The notes: generated by a model from the sequence alone, not told the origin. 64,000 nucleotides of DNA from CAVVIG01 sp050249955 (GCA_050249955.1 JBFWPN010000017.1:17338-81337); one strand, 5' to 3'. Counted from the stretch's first letter, positions 49,796 through 61,120 are shown. A program made the numbers and translations.

Positions 49796-52221
49796 GGCCG
49801 CGTCACATTCACGCCGTGGTGCGCTGCGGCCACCTCGTGGAAGGGGTGCTGGATACCGTGCGCAGCCTGCAGGCGGGATCGCGAGCGGTGGACTCCTGCA
49901 CTTTGGTAGCCGCCCCGGCAACCCCGGTGTCCGGAGACGCATGGCTCGAGGCGCTTGCAGTACGGAGGGGACTCAGGTTCATTCGCGTGTCGACCGACGC
50001 ACCGGGGGCTGCGTGGAATGCAGGCCTCGAACGGCCGACCGCTGATCTGGCCATCTGCGTGGACGCGGGCGATACCCTGGCGGAGGCCGCCCTCAGCCTG
50101 ATGACCGACCTGCTCCCGGGCAGCCGCGCATCGGCCTTCGTGAGTCCCGGGGTGGAATGGGTTGGGCCCGGCACATCCCGCTCGACCAGCGCGCCGCCCG
50201 GGTGCTCGACGACGCAACTGCTCGCGGACCCACAGGCCGCTCACATCTCGGCCCTCTTCACGTGGTCGTCCTGGGAGGCGGGCCACGGCTTCGACGAGTC
50301 GATGGACGCGCTCGAGCACGTGGACTTCTGGCTCGGCATGCTTGCCTCGGGTGCCGTGGGTCTGGTGGAGGAACGCCCGCTGCTCCGTCGGCGGGTGCAT
50401 GACCGCGCGCTGTACAAGGCGAGCTGGGGAACGCCAGGGTATCGGCAGGCCGCCGACCTGCTGTACGAGCGCCATGTGCACCGTGCAGATCCGGCGGAGC
50501 TGCTGTACCTGAAGGAGGCTATCGCGCGACAGGAGCGCCGGCGGCTCCAGGACCGCCAGGGCCGTCGTGACCGCACCAGCATCGCGTTGGCCGAAGCCCG
50601 CCGCCAGCACGATGCACTCATCGCCCTCCTGCCCGAGCCACACCGCGCCGTCGACCTCGGTTCGTTCAATCGCCGCACCCCGCTGTCGCACCAGTGGGGC
50701 TACGAGCGGGGCACGCCGGCCGACCGTCCGCTCATCGAGCGGTTCCTTGCTGCGCACCGGGAAGACATCACGGGGCTCGTGCTCGAGGTGCAGGAGGACG
50801 ACTACGCGCGCGCCTTCGGCGGGCCAGGGGTCGTGCGGACGGACGTGCTGGACGTGAACTGCGCGAACCCTCGCGCCACCCTCATCGCCGACCTTCGAGA
50901 CGCACCGCAGATTCCTGACGACACCTACGACTGCGTGATTCTCACGCAGACGCTGCACGTCATCGATGACATGCCGGGTGTCCTCGCCGAATGCCGGCGC
51001 ATCCTGAAGCCAACGGGCGTCCTCCTTGCCACCGTACCCTGTGCAAGCAGGGGCTGCCTCGAGTACGGGCCCGACGGTGATTTCTGGAGGGCCACCGAGT
51101 CCGGCGTGCGACGCCTGTTCCAGGCGGCGTTCGGCCCGGGCGCTGTCGATACGTTCGCGCTCGGCAACGCACCCTTGAACGCGGCGTTCTCGCTCGGCCT
51201 TGCTGCGCAGGAGCTGCCCGCGAACATCTGGGAATTCCACGATCCGTACTTCCCCCTGCTCGTTGGCGTACGCGCGTCCGGATCGCGGGCCGGAGTGACA
51301 CGCCGCTCGCTCAAGCGGTCGGCGCTGGCCCCACGTGGTGTGGTGCTCATGTATCACCGGGTAGCGGATTGCGACGTGGACCCGCACCACCTCTGTGTTT
51401 CACCGCGGCGGTTTCGCGAACAGGTGGACTGGCTCAAGGCGTCCTACCCGCTGGTTCCATTCGAAGCGCTCGCCTCGCACTCCGTGGACGGCCCCGCTGT
51501 TGCGCTGACGTTCGACGACGGGTACGTCGACAACCTGGAACAGGCCGTGCCGGTGCTCCTGGCGGCGAGCACGCCGGCCACCTTCTTCCTGACCACGGCG
51601 AGCGGCCCCGACCCCTACTGCTACTGGTGGGACCAGGTGGCGCGTCTTCTGGTGTTCCCCGGAAACCGCATCACCATCGAGTTGCCCTCCGGCGGCATCA
51701 CGCTCGAACTGACCACGCCGGCACTGAAGCAGGCCGCGGCCGCCCGGATCCACCGCGAGCTCGTTCCCCTGCCCCCAGCGGTACGCGACCGCATCGTCGA
51801 GGACGTCAGGCGGGCGATTGGTGACGTCATGCCACCGGGCTGCCGGCGCATGACCTGGGACGAGGCCCGCGTGATCGCGTCGCACGCGTTGTTCGAACTG
51901 GGCGGTCACACAGTCGACCACCTGCTCCTCCCCGCGCAGCCGGATGCGGTCGTGGTGGCGCAACTGGCAGACTGCCGTCAGACCATCGCGAACGAAACCG
52001 GGCGCCTGGTGAGCAGCCTCGCGTATCCCTTCGGCGCCTTTGACGAGCGCACGATGGCCGCGGCACGGGATGCGGGGTTCGCACGTGCCGTCACCTGCGT
52101 GTCGCGTGCGACACACGACCTCGATGATCCGCTCGCGTTGCCGAGGCTGGAAGTCGTGGACGAGCCCCTTGCCGCGTTCGCGCGACGACTGGAGTATGCC
52201 CTTGGCACGCGGGTCCAGTGA
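49792..52221 (+). CDS. Three-domain protein: GT2-like, methyltransferase and NodB deacetylase
   Basis: This is an 809-aa fusion. Residues 1-240 resemble a GT2 fold (LAICVDAGDT, FDESMDALEHVDFW) but the usual start strand is weak. Residues 280-500 are a SAM-methyltransferase-like domain (VLEVQEDDYARAFGG, DVLDV, CVILTQTLHVIDD, ILKPTGVLLATVP). Residues 516-765 are a polysaccharide deacetylase with the metal and catalytic set TFDDGY (D575, D576) and H706-x3-H710 plus AYPFGAFD. The first domain may not be catalytic. It probably modifies an exported glycan. The GTG at 49792 overlaps the GT2 stop. Confidence 0.85.
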   Translation: MRPRHIHAVVRCGHLVEGVLDTVRSLQAGSRAVDSCTLVAAPATPVSGDAWLEALAVRRGLRFIRVSTDAPGAAWNAGLERPTADLAICVDAGDTLAEAALSLMTDLLPGSRASAFVSPGVEWVGPGTSRSTSAPPGCSTTQLLADPQAAHISALFTWSSWEAGHGFDESMDALEHVDFWLGMLASGAVGLVEERPLLRRRVHDRALYKASWGTPGYRQAADLLYERHVHRADPAELLYLKEAIARQERRRLQDRQGRRDRTSIALAEARRQHDALIALLPEPHRAVDLGSFNRRTPLSHQWGYERGTPADRPLIERFLAAHREDITGLVLEVQEDDYARAFGGPGVVRTDVLDVNCANPRATLIADLRDAPQIPDDTYDCVILTQTLHVIDDMPGVLAECRRILKPTGVLLATVPCASRGCLEYGPDGDFWRATESGVRRLFQAAFGPGAVDTFALGNAPLNAAFSLGLAAQELPANIWEFHDPYFPLLVGVRASGSRAGVTRRSLKRSALAPRGVVLMYHRVADCDVDPHHLCVSPRRFREQVDWLKASYPLVPFEALASHSVDGPAVALTFDDGYVDNLEQAVPVLLAASTPATFFLTTASGPDPYCYWWDQVARLLVFPGNRITIELPSGGITLELTTPALKQAAAARIHRELVPLPPAVRDRIVEDVRRAIGDVMPPGCRRMTWDEARVIASHALFELGGHTVDHLLLPAQPDAVVVAQLADCRQTIANETGRLVSSLAYPFGAFDERTMAAARDAGFARAVTCVSRATHDLDDPLALPRLEVVDEPLAAFARRLEYALGTRVQ

Positions 52222-52228
52222 GTGGCGG

Positions 52229-54958
52229 ATGAAGGTGTCGTCCCCCTGGGCAGCGGAGGGCGGCACGCGCCTCGTGGACCACGTCCCACAACCGCTTGCA
52301 CTGGCAACGCTGCTCGCTTCGAGGAGACGACAGGGCGCGGCGCGTCAGGCAGAGACCGCAACACCCTTGCCGGTCGCACAGGACAGACGACGACCCGCGC
52401 GCGTCTGCATCGCGACGGCAGACCTGCTCGGGCCGGTGAAGAACGGGGGCGTGGGCACCGCCTGCCGCAGGCTGGCCGAGTGCCTCGCCGAGGCTGGTCA
52501 CGACGTGACCGTTCTCTATGTCGGTCCGTTCGAAACGGGCGATACCGCGCACTGGCAGCGCGAGTATGCGGGAGTGGGCATCAAGCTGGTGGCACCCGAA
52601 CCGCCACCCTTTCCCCTTGAAGGCCCCCTGCATGCCCGCATGTCGTACCGCGCGTTCCTGTGGCTGGGACAGCAGGCGCCGTTCGACGTGATCCACTTCC
52701 CGGAACTCTACGCCGTCGGGTTCTATGCGCTGGCTGCCAAGCGCCTGGGCCTGGCGTTCCACGATACGACCCTGGCCGTGACGCTTCACAGCCCGACGCT
52801 CTGGCACAGGCTCGAGAACCGCGAGCACATCGCGCACTCGGGCGATCTCGAGCTGGACGTCATGGAACGTGAGTGTGTGGCACATGCCGACGTACTGGTC
52901 TCGCCAACGGAGTACCTGCTGGACTGGGTGACCGGCTGGGGCTTTGCCCTCCCGACCACGGTGCATGTCCAGCCGAACGTCCTCGGGCTGGAAGAAGGGG
53001 CAGGGGCGACGGCCGACGGTCCGGTGACCGAGGTGGTGTTCTTCGGGAGGCTCGAGACCAGGAAAGGGTTGGAGCTGTTCTGCGATACGGTCGACCGGCT
53101 CGATCGGCGCGGGGGACTGGACGGCGTGACCGTCACCTTCCTCGGCAAGCTCGGGCGAGTCGGCGAAGAGGACGGCGCAAGCTATGCGCGTCGCCGTGCG
53201 TCGGCAACCGGACGTACGGTTCACATCGAAACGTCGCTCGGCCAGCAGGAGGCCCTCGCGTACCTGCGCAGCAGGCGCGTGCTCGCCGTGATGCCGTCGC
53301 TGGCGGACAACATGCCCTACACGGTGGCCGAGTGTCTCGCTGCCGGTGTGCCGTTCGTTGCCACCGGTGTCGGCGGCATCCCGGAGATGATCCTTCCGGA
53401 AGACCAGCCCCGGGCGCTGGCGTCGCCTGATCCGGAGGGGCTCGGCGATACGATCATGGCCGCGCTGGCGTCAGGGGCCCCGCGCATTCGCGCCGCAAAC
53501 GATCCAGCCGCCATCCGTCGGCAGTGGGTCGGCTGGCACGACCTGCTGACGCATCGTCCAGGGGCCGAGCGGCCCCGTCACGAAGGCCGGCCCCTGGTCA
53601 GCGTCTGCATGGCCACCAGGAACCGTGAGGCCGCACTGCGTGAGGCACTGGACTCGCTACGGTACCAGACCTACTCGCCGATCGAGGTGATCCTGGTCGA
53701 CGATGCCAGCGACGAGCGCAGCATGGTGGACACCCTCGAGCGCCTGGACGGCGAGTTCGCTGGTCGGGGGTGGAGCATCGAGCGTCTCGCGGTCCGGAGC
53801 GGACCAGCCGCGGCCCGTAACGCAGCAGCGACACGGGCGCGCGGTGAGTTCCTGCTCTTCATGGACGATGACAACCTCGCGCGACCGGAGGAGATCGAAC
53901 GCTTCGTCGATGCCGCGCAGCACTCGGGGCTCCCACTGCTCACGTGCCTGGTGGATCACTTCCGTGCACGTCCCGGTGAGTCGCGTGACCCGAAGCCCGC
54001 GCTGCGCTGGTTGCCGCTAGGGCCCGCCGTGAGTCCGGGGCTGTTTGCCAACCAGTTCGGCGACACCAACTTCTTCATCCGGCGGGAGACATTCTTCGAG
54101 CTGGGCGGCTTCGACGAGGATGGGGAGGCACGGTACGTCGAGGACTGGCTGTTCCTCTCGAGGGCTGCGCTCGCCGGGGTGCCCATGGCGGTGCTGCCCG
54201 AACCGCTGTTCTGGTATCGGTCCTGGCCGGAGGCTCACGGCCAGGGGAAGCCGGGCGAGCAGACGCTGCTGCGGCGGCTGGTCCCCTATCTCTACGAGCA
54301 ACCGGTGTCGCAGCGCGGTCTGCTGCTGTACGCGGCTGCCGCCCACGGGCGACTGCAGGCTGCAGGGCTGCTCCGCCAGGCAGCCGAGATCCGCTCGGTC
54401 GCGCTCGCGTCCCGGTTCACACGCGCAGCAGCCAGGTACATGATCGGGACGGGAGATGGCCACCTGCTTCGCGCCGAACGCGATCTGGAGGTCCTGCCCG
54501 GCGATACGGGCATCCGGCTGCGGGTGCTGGGACCCGACCCGATCGCCTGGTTGCCAGTGGGTGCGCCTCCTGGGGTCCATACCCTCATCAGGATCGAGAT
54601 GACTGCGCCTCAACACACGTGGGCGCAGTTCTTCTGGTGCACGAAGACCACGCCGACCCCCTCCGAAGAGCAGAGCACCGTCATACCGGTCGTGGGTGGT
54701 CGCCAGGTGATCTGGGCGGAGGTGCCTGCTGCGGACCATGTCGGATGCCTGCGGTTCGATCCCGGCTGCGCGCCCGGAGAGTACGTCCTGCACTCGCTCG
54801 AGATCCGGTGCGAGATTGGCGACCGTCACGGCGGTGACCGGCGGACAGGAAGGTTCCTGGCGCCCATCGCCCTCTTTGCGGAGCGCGTCCGACTTGCGTG
54901 GTCTGCCGCTCGGCGGGACACCGCCCGCCGTGGCTCAGGGCCAGCTGGAAAGACGTGA
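52229..54958 (+). CDS. GT4-GT2 fusion glycosyltransferase
   Basis: This is a 909-aa protein with two glycosyltransferase domains. Residues about 57-440 are GT4 (GT-B fold): GGVGTACRRL at the start, FFGRLETRKGLELF and the donor-site DNMPYTVAE (D360...E368, a variant of the E-x7-E motif). Residues 456-665 are GT2: LVSVCMATRNREAAL, VDDASDE, metal-binding MDDDN and catalytic acid in VEDW. The last 200 residues end in a beta-rich domain I do not recognise. It probably adds two sugars to the exported glycan. It converges with the RNA methyltransferase gene, overlapping by 24 bp. Confidence 0.87.
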   Translation: MKVSSPWAAEGGTRLVDHVPQPLALATLLASRRRQGAARQAETATPLPVAQDRRRPARVCIATADLLGPVKNGGVGTACRRLAECLAEAGHDVTVLYVGPFETGDTAHWQREYAGVGIKLVAPEPPPFPLEGPLHARMSYRAFLWLGQQAPFDVIHFPELYAVGFYALAAKRLGLAFHDTTLAVTLHSPTLWHRLENREHIAHSGDLELDVMERECVAHADVLVSPTEYLLDWVTGWGFALPTTVHVQPNVLGLEEGAGATADGPVTEVVFFGRLETRKGLELFCDTVDRLDRRGGLDGVTVTFLGKLGRVGEEDGASYARRRASATGRTVHIETSLGQQEALAYLRSRRVLAVMPSLADNMPYTVAECLAAGVPFVATGVGGIPEMILPEDQPRALASPDPEGLGDTIMAALASGAPRIRAANDPAAIRRQWVGWHDLLTHRPGAERPRHEGRPLVSVCMATRNREAALREALDSLRYQTYSPIEVILVDDASDERSMVDTLERLDGEFAGRGWSIERLAVRSGPAAARNAAATRARGEFLLFMDDDNLARPEEIERFVDAAQHSGLPLLTCLVDHFRARPGESRDPKPALRWLPLGPAVSPGLFANQFGDTNFFIRRETFFELGGFDEDGEARYVEDWLFLSRAALAGVPMAVLPEPLFWYRSWPEAHGQGKPGEQTLLRRLVPYLYEQPVSQRGLLLYAAAAHGRLQAAGLLRQAAEIRSVALASRFTRAAARYMIGTGDGHLLRAERDLEVLPGDTGIRLRVLGPDPIAWLPVGAPPGVHTLIRIEMTAPQHTWAQFFWCTKTTPTPSEEQSTVIPVVGGRQVIWAEVPAADHVGCLRFDPGCAPGEYVLHSLEIRCEIGDRHGGDRRTGRFLAPIALFAERVRLAWSAARRDTARRGSGPAGKT

Positions 54959-55741
54959 CAGGGCGATGCCAGTGGCAACCGACAGGTTCAGGGAATCCAC
55001 CGTGTCGCGGATCCGGATGCGAACCCTGATGTCGGCGGCCAGCTCGGCCGCCGTGGACAGGCCGGCGCCCTCGGTCCCGACGAGCAGTGCCATGCGCGCG
55101 GGACGCGGATCTGCGGCAAGCCCGTCGAGGTCCATCGACGGGGCGCGAGGCGTCAGCGCCACAAGGGTGAGCCCGCTGTCACGGAGCGCCTGCAGCGCGT
55201 CCGGCCAGGGCTCCACGACCGCGTGGGGCACGCGAAGCACGGCGCCCATCGAGGTGCGAACAGCCTTCCGGTAGAAGGGGTCGCACGTGCCTGGGCTCAG
55301 CAGTACACCATCCGCCCCGAATGCCGCGGCATTGCGGAAGACCGACCCGACGTTGTCCGCGTTGGAGATGCCTTCGAGCAGCACGAACATCCGTCCTCGT
55401 GCCACCAGTTCAGGCCATGAGGGACGCCGAGGCCGGCTCACGAGGGCCAGGCACCCGCGGTGGAGGTTGAAACCGGTGATGGATGCGAAGGCAGGAGTCT
55501 CGACGCAGTAGACCGGTCCTGTCCGACGACCATCATCGAGCAGAGGCCCCAGGGCCTCGAAGGAGGCCCGGTTCAGCAGGAGTGACAGGACGGTGAGTGC
55601 CGGGTCCGCGAGGACCCGCTCCACAACGAACCGCCCCTCGGCGATGAACTGCCCGTGAGTACGGAGGAGCTCAGCGTCCGAGATGCGGCGGTATGGGTCC
55701 AGCCGCGGATCCTGCAGGTCTGTGACGGGCACGACGGTCAT
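54935..55741 (-). CDS. SpoU/TrmH-family RNA 2'-O-methyltransferase
   Basis: This 268-aa enzyme methylates ribose 2'-OH in rRNA or tRNA. It has the three knot motifs: NADNVGSVFRNAAAFG, LLVGTEGAGLS and DSLNLSVATGIAL. An N-terminal substrate-binding domain covers about 1-100. The family contains TrmH, RlmB and TsnR; the position cannot be told here. The gene is divergent from the HupE-like gene by 43 bp. Confidence 0.9.
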   Translation of the reverse strand: MTVVPVTDLQDPRLDPYRRISDAELLRTHGQFIAEGRFVVERVLADPALTVLSLLLNRASFEALGPLLDDGRRTGPVYCVETPAFASITGFNLHRGCLALVSRPRRPSWPELVARGRMFVLLEGISNADNVGSVFRNAAAFGADGVLLSPGTCDPFYRKAVRTSMGAVLRVPHAVVEPWPDALQALRDSGLTLVALTPRAPSMDLDGLAADPRPARMALLVGTEGAGLSTAAELAADIRVRIRIRDTVDSLNLSVATGIALSRLSSWP

Positions 55742-55784
55742 GAATGGCAGGGTGCCGATTACGTTACCATTGACCCCCGGTTAC

Positions 55785-56860
<1,076 letters not shown>

Positions 56861-56864
<4 letters not shown>

Positions 56865-57784
56865 AACGGGTACTGCTGCTGGGTGGACTGTTGGCCATTG
56901 GGGGGCTGTCGATGTCGGTGGCTGCATACCAGGCAGCACCGGCGCCCAGGGTCGTCGAGGTAGAGAAGATCAAGGACAACCTGTTCCTCCTGAAGGGCGG
57001 TGGAGGCAACACGGCAGTCTTCGTGGGTGGCAACGGCATCACGGTGGTCGACACGAAGAACCCTGGCTGGGGGCAGCCGATCCTCGACAAGATCAAGGAA
57101 CTGTCGAGCAAGCCGATCGTCCGCATCATCAATACGCATACGCACGGCGATCACGTGAGTGGCAACGTGGAGTTTCAGGCCACCGTTGATGTGGTGGTGC
57201 AGGAGAACACCAGGGCGAACATGCAGCGGATGGCCGCGCCCACCGGACTTGCTGCTCCAGGGGCTGCGCCCGCCCCGAACATCTTCACCGTGAACAATGG
57301 CCGGGGCATGGCCAAGCAGACGTTCAAGGACAGGCTGACCCTCGGTTCAGGTGCCGACCAGATCGAGCTGTACTATTTCGGTCCTGGCCATACCAACGGG
57401 GACGCGTTCGTCGTCTGGCCAGCGCTGCGGGTGATGCACGCCGGCGACATCTTCTCCGGGAAGGTCGCGCCGCTCCTCGACGCGAACAACGGAGGCAGCG
57501 GCATCGAAATCGGCAACTCGCTCACGAAGGCCGCCGACTCCATCAGGAACGTCGACATCGTCATCACCGGACACAGCACGCAGATGACGATGGCGGACGT
57601 GCGGGAGTACGCGCAGTTCAACATGGACTTCCTGGAGTACGTGCGGACCGGCATTGCCGGGGGCAAGAGCCCCGAGACGCTCGCGGCGGAGTACAAGGTG
57701 CCCGCGAAGTACGCCGGTTACCAGGCGGCGGAGGCGCGGGTGAAGAGCAACGTCCAGGTGATTGCGAACGAGCTGAAGAAATAG
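56861..57784 (+). CDS. Exported metallo-beta-lactamase-fold hydrolase
   Basis: This 307-aa protein has a signal peptide (1-22). The metal-binding HTHGDH motif, later HxD-type ligands in GPGHTNGDA, HAGDIF and TGHSTQ, match the fold. The residue pattern is like quinoprotein-associated or class-B-like hydrolases; the substrate is unknown. It starts inside the HupE-like stop with GGGAGG upstream. A metal-supply protein coupled to a metallo-enzyme is suggestive but not proof of a link. Confidence 0.87.
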
Positions 57785-57786
57785 CC

Positions 57787-58095
57787 GTGCACCTGGTCCA
57801 GATTCTCCTGCCGGTATTCGACAATGCCGGCAGGCGCTTTCCCGAGGACCACTTCACCGCGGTACGGCAGGCACTGACCGGACGATTCGGCGGCGTCACC
57901 GCCTACGTCCGGTCGCCCGCTGCCGGCCTGTGGCGTCGCGATGACGGACGCATCGAACCCGACGAGATGATCATGCTCGAGGTGATGGTCGAGTCCCTCG
58001 ATCCGGAGTGGTGGCGGGAGTACCGGCAGCAGCTCGAGCAGCGGTTCGCGCAGGACGTGATCGTCGTGCGCGCCATAGAGGTACGACCGCTCTAG
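57787..58095 (+). CDS. Small conserved hypothetical protein
   Basis: I do not recognise this 102-aa protein. It has no signal or membrane segment; VFDNAGRRFPEDHFTAVRQ and EPDEMIMLEVMVESLDPEWW are the best-looking segments. Its shape suggests a small alpha/beta ferredoxin-like fold. The start is a GTG 2 bp after the hydrolase stop, so it closes that operon. Its stop overlaps the hrpB stop by 4 bp on the other strand. Confidence 0.65.
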   Translation: MHLVQILLPVFDNAGRRFPEDHFTAVRQALTGRFGGVTAYVRSPAAGLWRRDDGRIEPDEMIMLEVMVESLDPEWWREYRQQLEQRFAQDVIVVRAIEVRPL

Positions 58096-60419
58096 CGCGG
58101 GGGTCGAGGCTTCGCCCGGTGCGTGGCCTGAGCGTTCCACGGATCTTCCGGCCAGGGGTGCTTCGGGTAGCGTCCGCGCAGTTCCTTCCTGACTTCCGGG
58201 TACGTCCGGTTCCAGAAACTCTGCAGATCGCGGGTCACCTGCACGGGGCGGCCATTTGGCGCCAGCAGCACGAAGAGGAGGGGTTCGTGCCTCGGCCCCA
58301 GTCGAGGCGTGTCCGCGAGGCCGAAGAGTTCCTGCAGCTTGACCGATGCCGAGACGGTGCCGTCCTCGGCATAGTCGAGCCGAGCCCGCCTGCCACTCGG
58401 GACGTCGATCGCCTCGGGCGCTCCAGCTTCGAGCGCGGAGACCACATTCCGCGGCAGGACGGTGCGGATGTCAATCTCCCCGAGTGAGCGTGCGCCGTAC
58501 GCCGCGGTCTTCGCCAATGTGGCAAGGTCGATGTCGCAACCGGCGAATCGCAGGCGACGCAGCAATTGCTGCGTGTCTTCGGCGAGGGGCCTCGAGAGCC
58601 ACTCTCGCGCAAGGACCTCCGACGCGCGTTCAGGGTCTGGGGGCACCCGCGACTCCTGCAGGCGGATGGCTCCATACGTGGCGATCTGTTTCGCGCAGAC
58701 GGCACCGCGCTCGTCGATGTCGTGCTCGAGGCTGGTGCTCGTGGGCGTGAGCCACTCCGGGTCGATGCTGCTGGCCAGGCGTATCCTGCCGTCGGCCACG
58801 CCGCCATGGAGCGACCGCATGACGTCCAGCGCCACGATCATGTCGGCTTGGCGAAGGCTGGCGCCGTGTTCGAGCACTGCGCCGGTGCCTGACGCGAGCA
58901 GGAACCGGTCGTCGCCTTGAACCCGTCGCTTGGCCACGCGGTCTGGATAACCCGCCAGCAGCGCGCGTCGCAGATCGGCTTCGTTCAGCGATGACCGAGG
59001 GCGCTCGGACTCGCGCCGATTCCCGAACTCCCGTTCGAGCTGCGTTGCCTGCTGGCGAACATGTGCGGGGGCGGAGGCCCAGGCGTCGAGCGCAGCCATG
59101 ACGTCGGAGCTGGGGTTGCGACGAGGATCGAGATAGCCGTCGGCGAGGACGGAGGCGAGACGGATGGCGTCGGTGTGGTAGCCCGCAGCGATGACGACCC
59201 TCGCCAGACGGGGAGGGAGGGCCATCCGCGCCATGTCCTCGCCGATGCGGGTCAGGCGGCCACGGTCTGTTGCGCCAAGCCGCGCGAGCAACTCGAGGGC
59301 CGACGCGAGGGTTGGCCCGGAGGGCGGCTCGAACCAGTCGAGCGTGAGCGGGTCACCACCCCACGCAAGGATTGCGAGCGCCACGCCGGAGAGGTCGACG
59401 CGCCGGATATCCGGCTCGCGGTACGGTTTCAACCGGTCTGCGCCGCCCCACATTCGGTACGCGACGCCCGGCCCGGTTCTGGCCGCGCGGCCTGCGCGCT
59501 GGTCGGCCGAAGCACGCGAGATGCGCTCCTTGTTGAGCGTGTCGATGCCACGGCTTGCGTCGTACCTGGCGACCTTCTCGAGCCCGGTGTCGACGACCGC
59601 CGTGACCCCCGGTACCGTGATTGACGTCTCCGCGATGTTGCTGCAAACAATGATGCGGCGGCGTGCGCTCGGCTGGATGGCGCGGTCCTGCTCGTCGGCT
59701 GGAAGCGAACCGTGCAGGGGCAGGACGTCGCACCTGTCTCCCACTGTTGCGGCGAGGTCAGCGATGCAGCGGTTGATCTCGCCGGCGCCGGGCTGGAACC
59801 AGAGGACGTGGCCGGTCGTTTCCGTGAGTGCACGCGCGGCGAGCGCCGACACGGGTTGGTCCGGCATGTACGTGACGGTCAGCGGATGGGTGACGCCGCC
59901 CGCACGAATGATGGGACAGTTCCAGAGGTACGACGCCAGCGGTTCCGCATCGATGGTGGCGGACATCACGACCAGCCTGAGGTCGTCACGCGCCAGCAGC
60001 GCCTGCTTCGCGAGCGCGACCGCTGTTTCCGCGTGGATGCTGCGCTCGTGGAACTCGTCCAGGACGATGGTGCTGAAGTCGGCGAGGAGGGGATCCGACT
60101 GAAGCCGCGCCGTGAGGATGCCCTCGGTGGCGACGAGGAGCGCGGTGTTCTGGTTGAAGTGCTTGTCGCCGCGGATGTGCCAGCCGACCTCAACGCCGAG
60201 GCGCCAGTTACGCTCCTCGGCGATGCGTCTTGCGATCGCGCGTGCAGCCGATCGGCGTGGCTGGAGGAGGATGACCCTTCCGGTGTCGACCAGCGCAGGT
60301 GGAACCCGCGTGGTCTTGCCAGCGCCGGGTGCCGCAATCACGATCGCGGCCCGGTGCTGGTCGAGGGCGGCGACGACCTCGGGGATCGTCGGATCTATCG
60401 GGAGGGGTTCCAGTAGCAC
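58092..60419 (-). CDS. hrpB: ATP-dependent helicase HrpB
   Basis: This 775-aa DEAH-type helicase has motif I APGAGKTT, motif II DEFH, motif III SAT, motif VI QRAGRAAR and an HA2-like region. The C-terminal HrpB-specific domain has PEVRKELRGRYPKHPWPEDPW at the end (only the last part shown, KHPWPEDPW). Its RNA substrate is unknown. The start is a GTG at 60419. It is a single gene between msrA and a convergent neighbour. Confidence 0.95.
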   Translation of the reverse strand: MLLEPLPIDPTIPEVVAALDQHRAAIVIAAPGAGKTTRVPPALVDTGRVILLQPRRSAARAIARRIAEERNWRLGVEVGWHIRGDKHFNQNTALLVATEGILTARLQSDPLLADFSTIVLDEFHERSIHAETAVALAKQALLARDDLRLVVMSATIDAEPLASYLWNCPIIRAGGVTHPLTVTYMPDQPVSALAARALTETTGHVLWFQPGAGEINRCIADLAATVGDRCDVLPLHGSLPADEQDRAIQPSARRRIIVCSNIAETSITVPGVTAVVDTGLEKVARYDASRGIDTLNKERISRASADQRAGRAARTGPGVAYRMWGGADRLKPYREPDIRRVDLSGVALAILAWGGDPLTLDWFEPPSGPTLASALELLARLGATDRGRLTRIGEDMARMALPPRLARVVIAAGYHTDAIRLASVLADGYLDPRRNPSSDVMAALDAWASAPAHVRQQATQLEREFGNRRESERPRSSLNEADLRRALLAGYPDRVAKRRVQGDDRFLLASGTGAVLEHGASLRQADMIVALDVMRSLHGGVADGRIRLASSIDPEWLTPTSTSLEHDIDERGAVCAKQIATYGAIRLQESRVPPDPERASEVLAREWLSRPLAEDTQQLLRRLRFAGCDIDLATLAKTAAYGARSLGEIDIRTVLPRNVVSALEAGAPEAIDVPSGRRARLDYAEDGTVSASVKLQELFGLADTPRLGPRHEPLLFVLLAPNGRPVQVTRDLQSFWNRTYPEVRKELRGRYPKHPWPEDPWNAQATHRAKPRPPR

Positions 60420-60449
60420 GGCAGGGCGCAGCCGTCGCGGGCGTGCCGG

Positions 60450-61103
60450 TCAGAGTCTTGCCGTGGTGTCGACTCCGGCTGGGCAGGCGATCCCCGTGCC
60501 ACCGAGGCCGCAGTAGCCGTTCGGGTTCTTCGAGAGGTACTGCTGATGGTAGTCCTCCGCATAGTAGAACTCGGGTGCCGGCAGGACCTCGGTGGTAATG
60601 GGCCCGTACCCCGCGGCCGCCAGTTCACCGGCGTAGGCCGAGCGTGATTGTTCCGCAGCCGCCCGCTGGTCGTCGTCGAAGTAATAGATTCCTGACCGGT
60701 ACTGCGTGCCAACGTCGTTTCCTTGCCGCATGCCCTGGGTAGGATCGTGGCTTTCCCAGAACGTGCGGAGGAGCGCTCCGTACGTCGTCACCTTCGGGTC
60801 GAACACCACCAGGACCACTTCGTTGTGGCCGGTCAGTCCTGTGCACACTTCCCGGTAGGTGGGATTTGGCGTGATGCCGGCGGCGTAGCCCACCGCAGTG
60901 GTGAAGACGCCCGGCATCTGCCAGAACTTGCGTTCGGCGCCCCAGAAGCACCCAAGCCCGAAGAGGGCGCGCACGTGCCCCGGCGGAAACGGGGCGATGA
61001 GGGTGTGCCCGTTGACGTGATGCGGGGCAGTGGGAACGAGGGGTTCTTCGCGCCCCGGCAGGGCTTCCGATCGGTCGGGCAGGCGGGTGGACTTACCGAA
61101 CAC
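60450..61103 (-). CDS. msrA: Peptide-methionine (S)-S-oxide reductase
   Basis: This 217-aa enzyme repairs S-form methionine sulfoxide. The catalytic GCFWGAE motif is at about 51-57, and YHQQYL is the substrate pocket segment. No clear signal peptide is seen. The C-terminal CGLGGTGIACP likely holds the resolving Cys. A GTG at 61103 has GGAGG upstream at good spacing. msrB lies 17 bp upstream in the same direction. Confidence 0.96.
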   Translation of the reverse strand: MFGKSTRLPDRSEALPGREEPLVPTAPHHVNGHTLIAPFPPGHVRALFGLGCFWGAERKFWQMPGVFTTAVGYAAGITPNPTYREVCTGLTGHNEVVLVVFDPKVTTYGALLRTFWESHDPTQGMRQGNDVGTQYRSGIYYFDDDQRAAAEQSRSAYAGELAAAGYGPITTEVLPAPEFYYAEDYHQQYLSKNPNGYCGLGGTGIACPAGVDTTARL

Positions 61104-61120
61104 GTATCACCTCCGGACGG

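Noticed and set aside
47771..49942. A 723-codon minus-strand frame opposite the Wzt-like and GT2 genes
   Set aside because: Same type of shadow; the opposite strand codes for recognised enzymes with start and stop overlaps.
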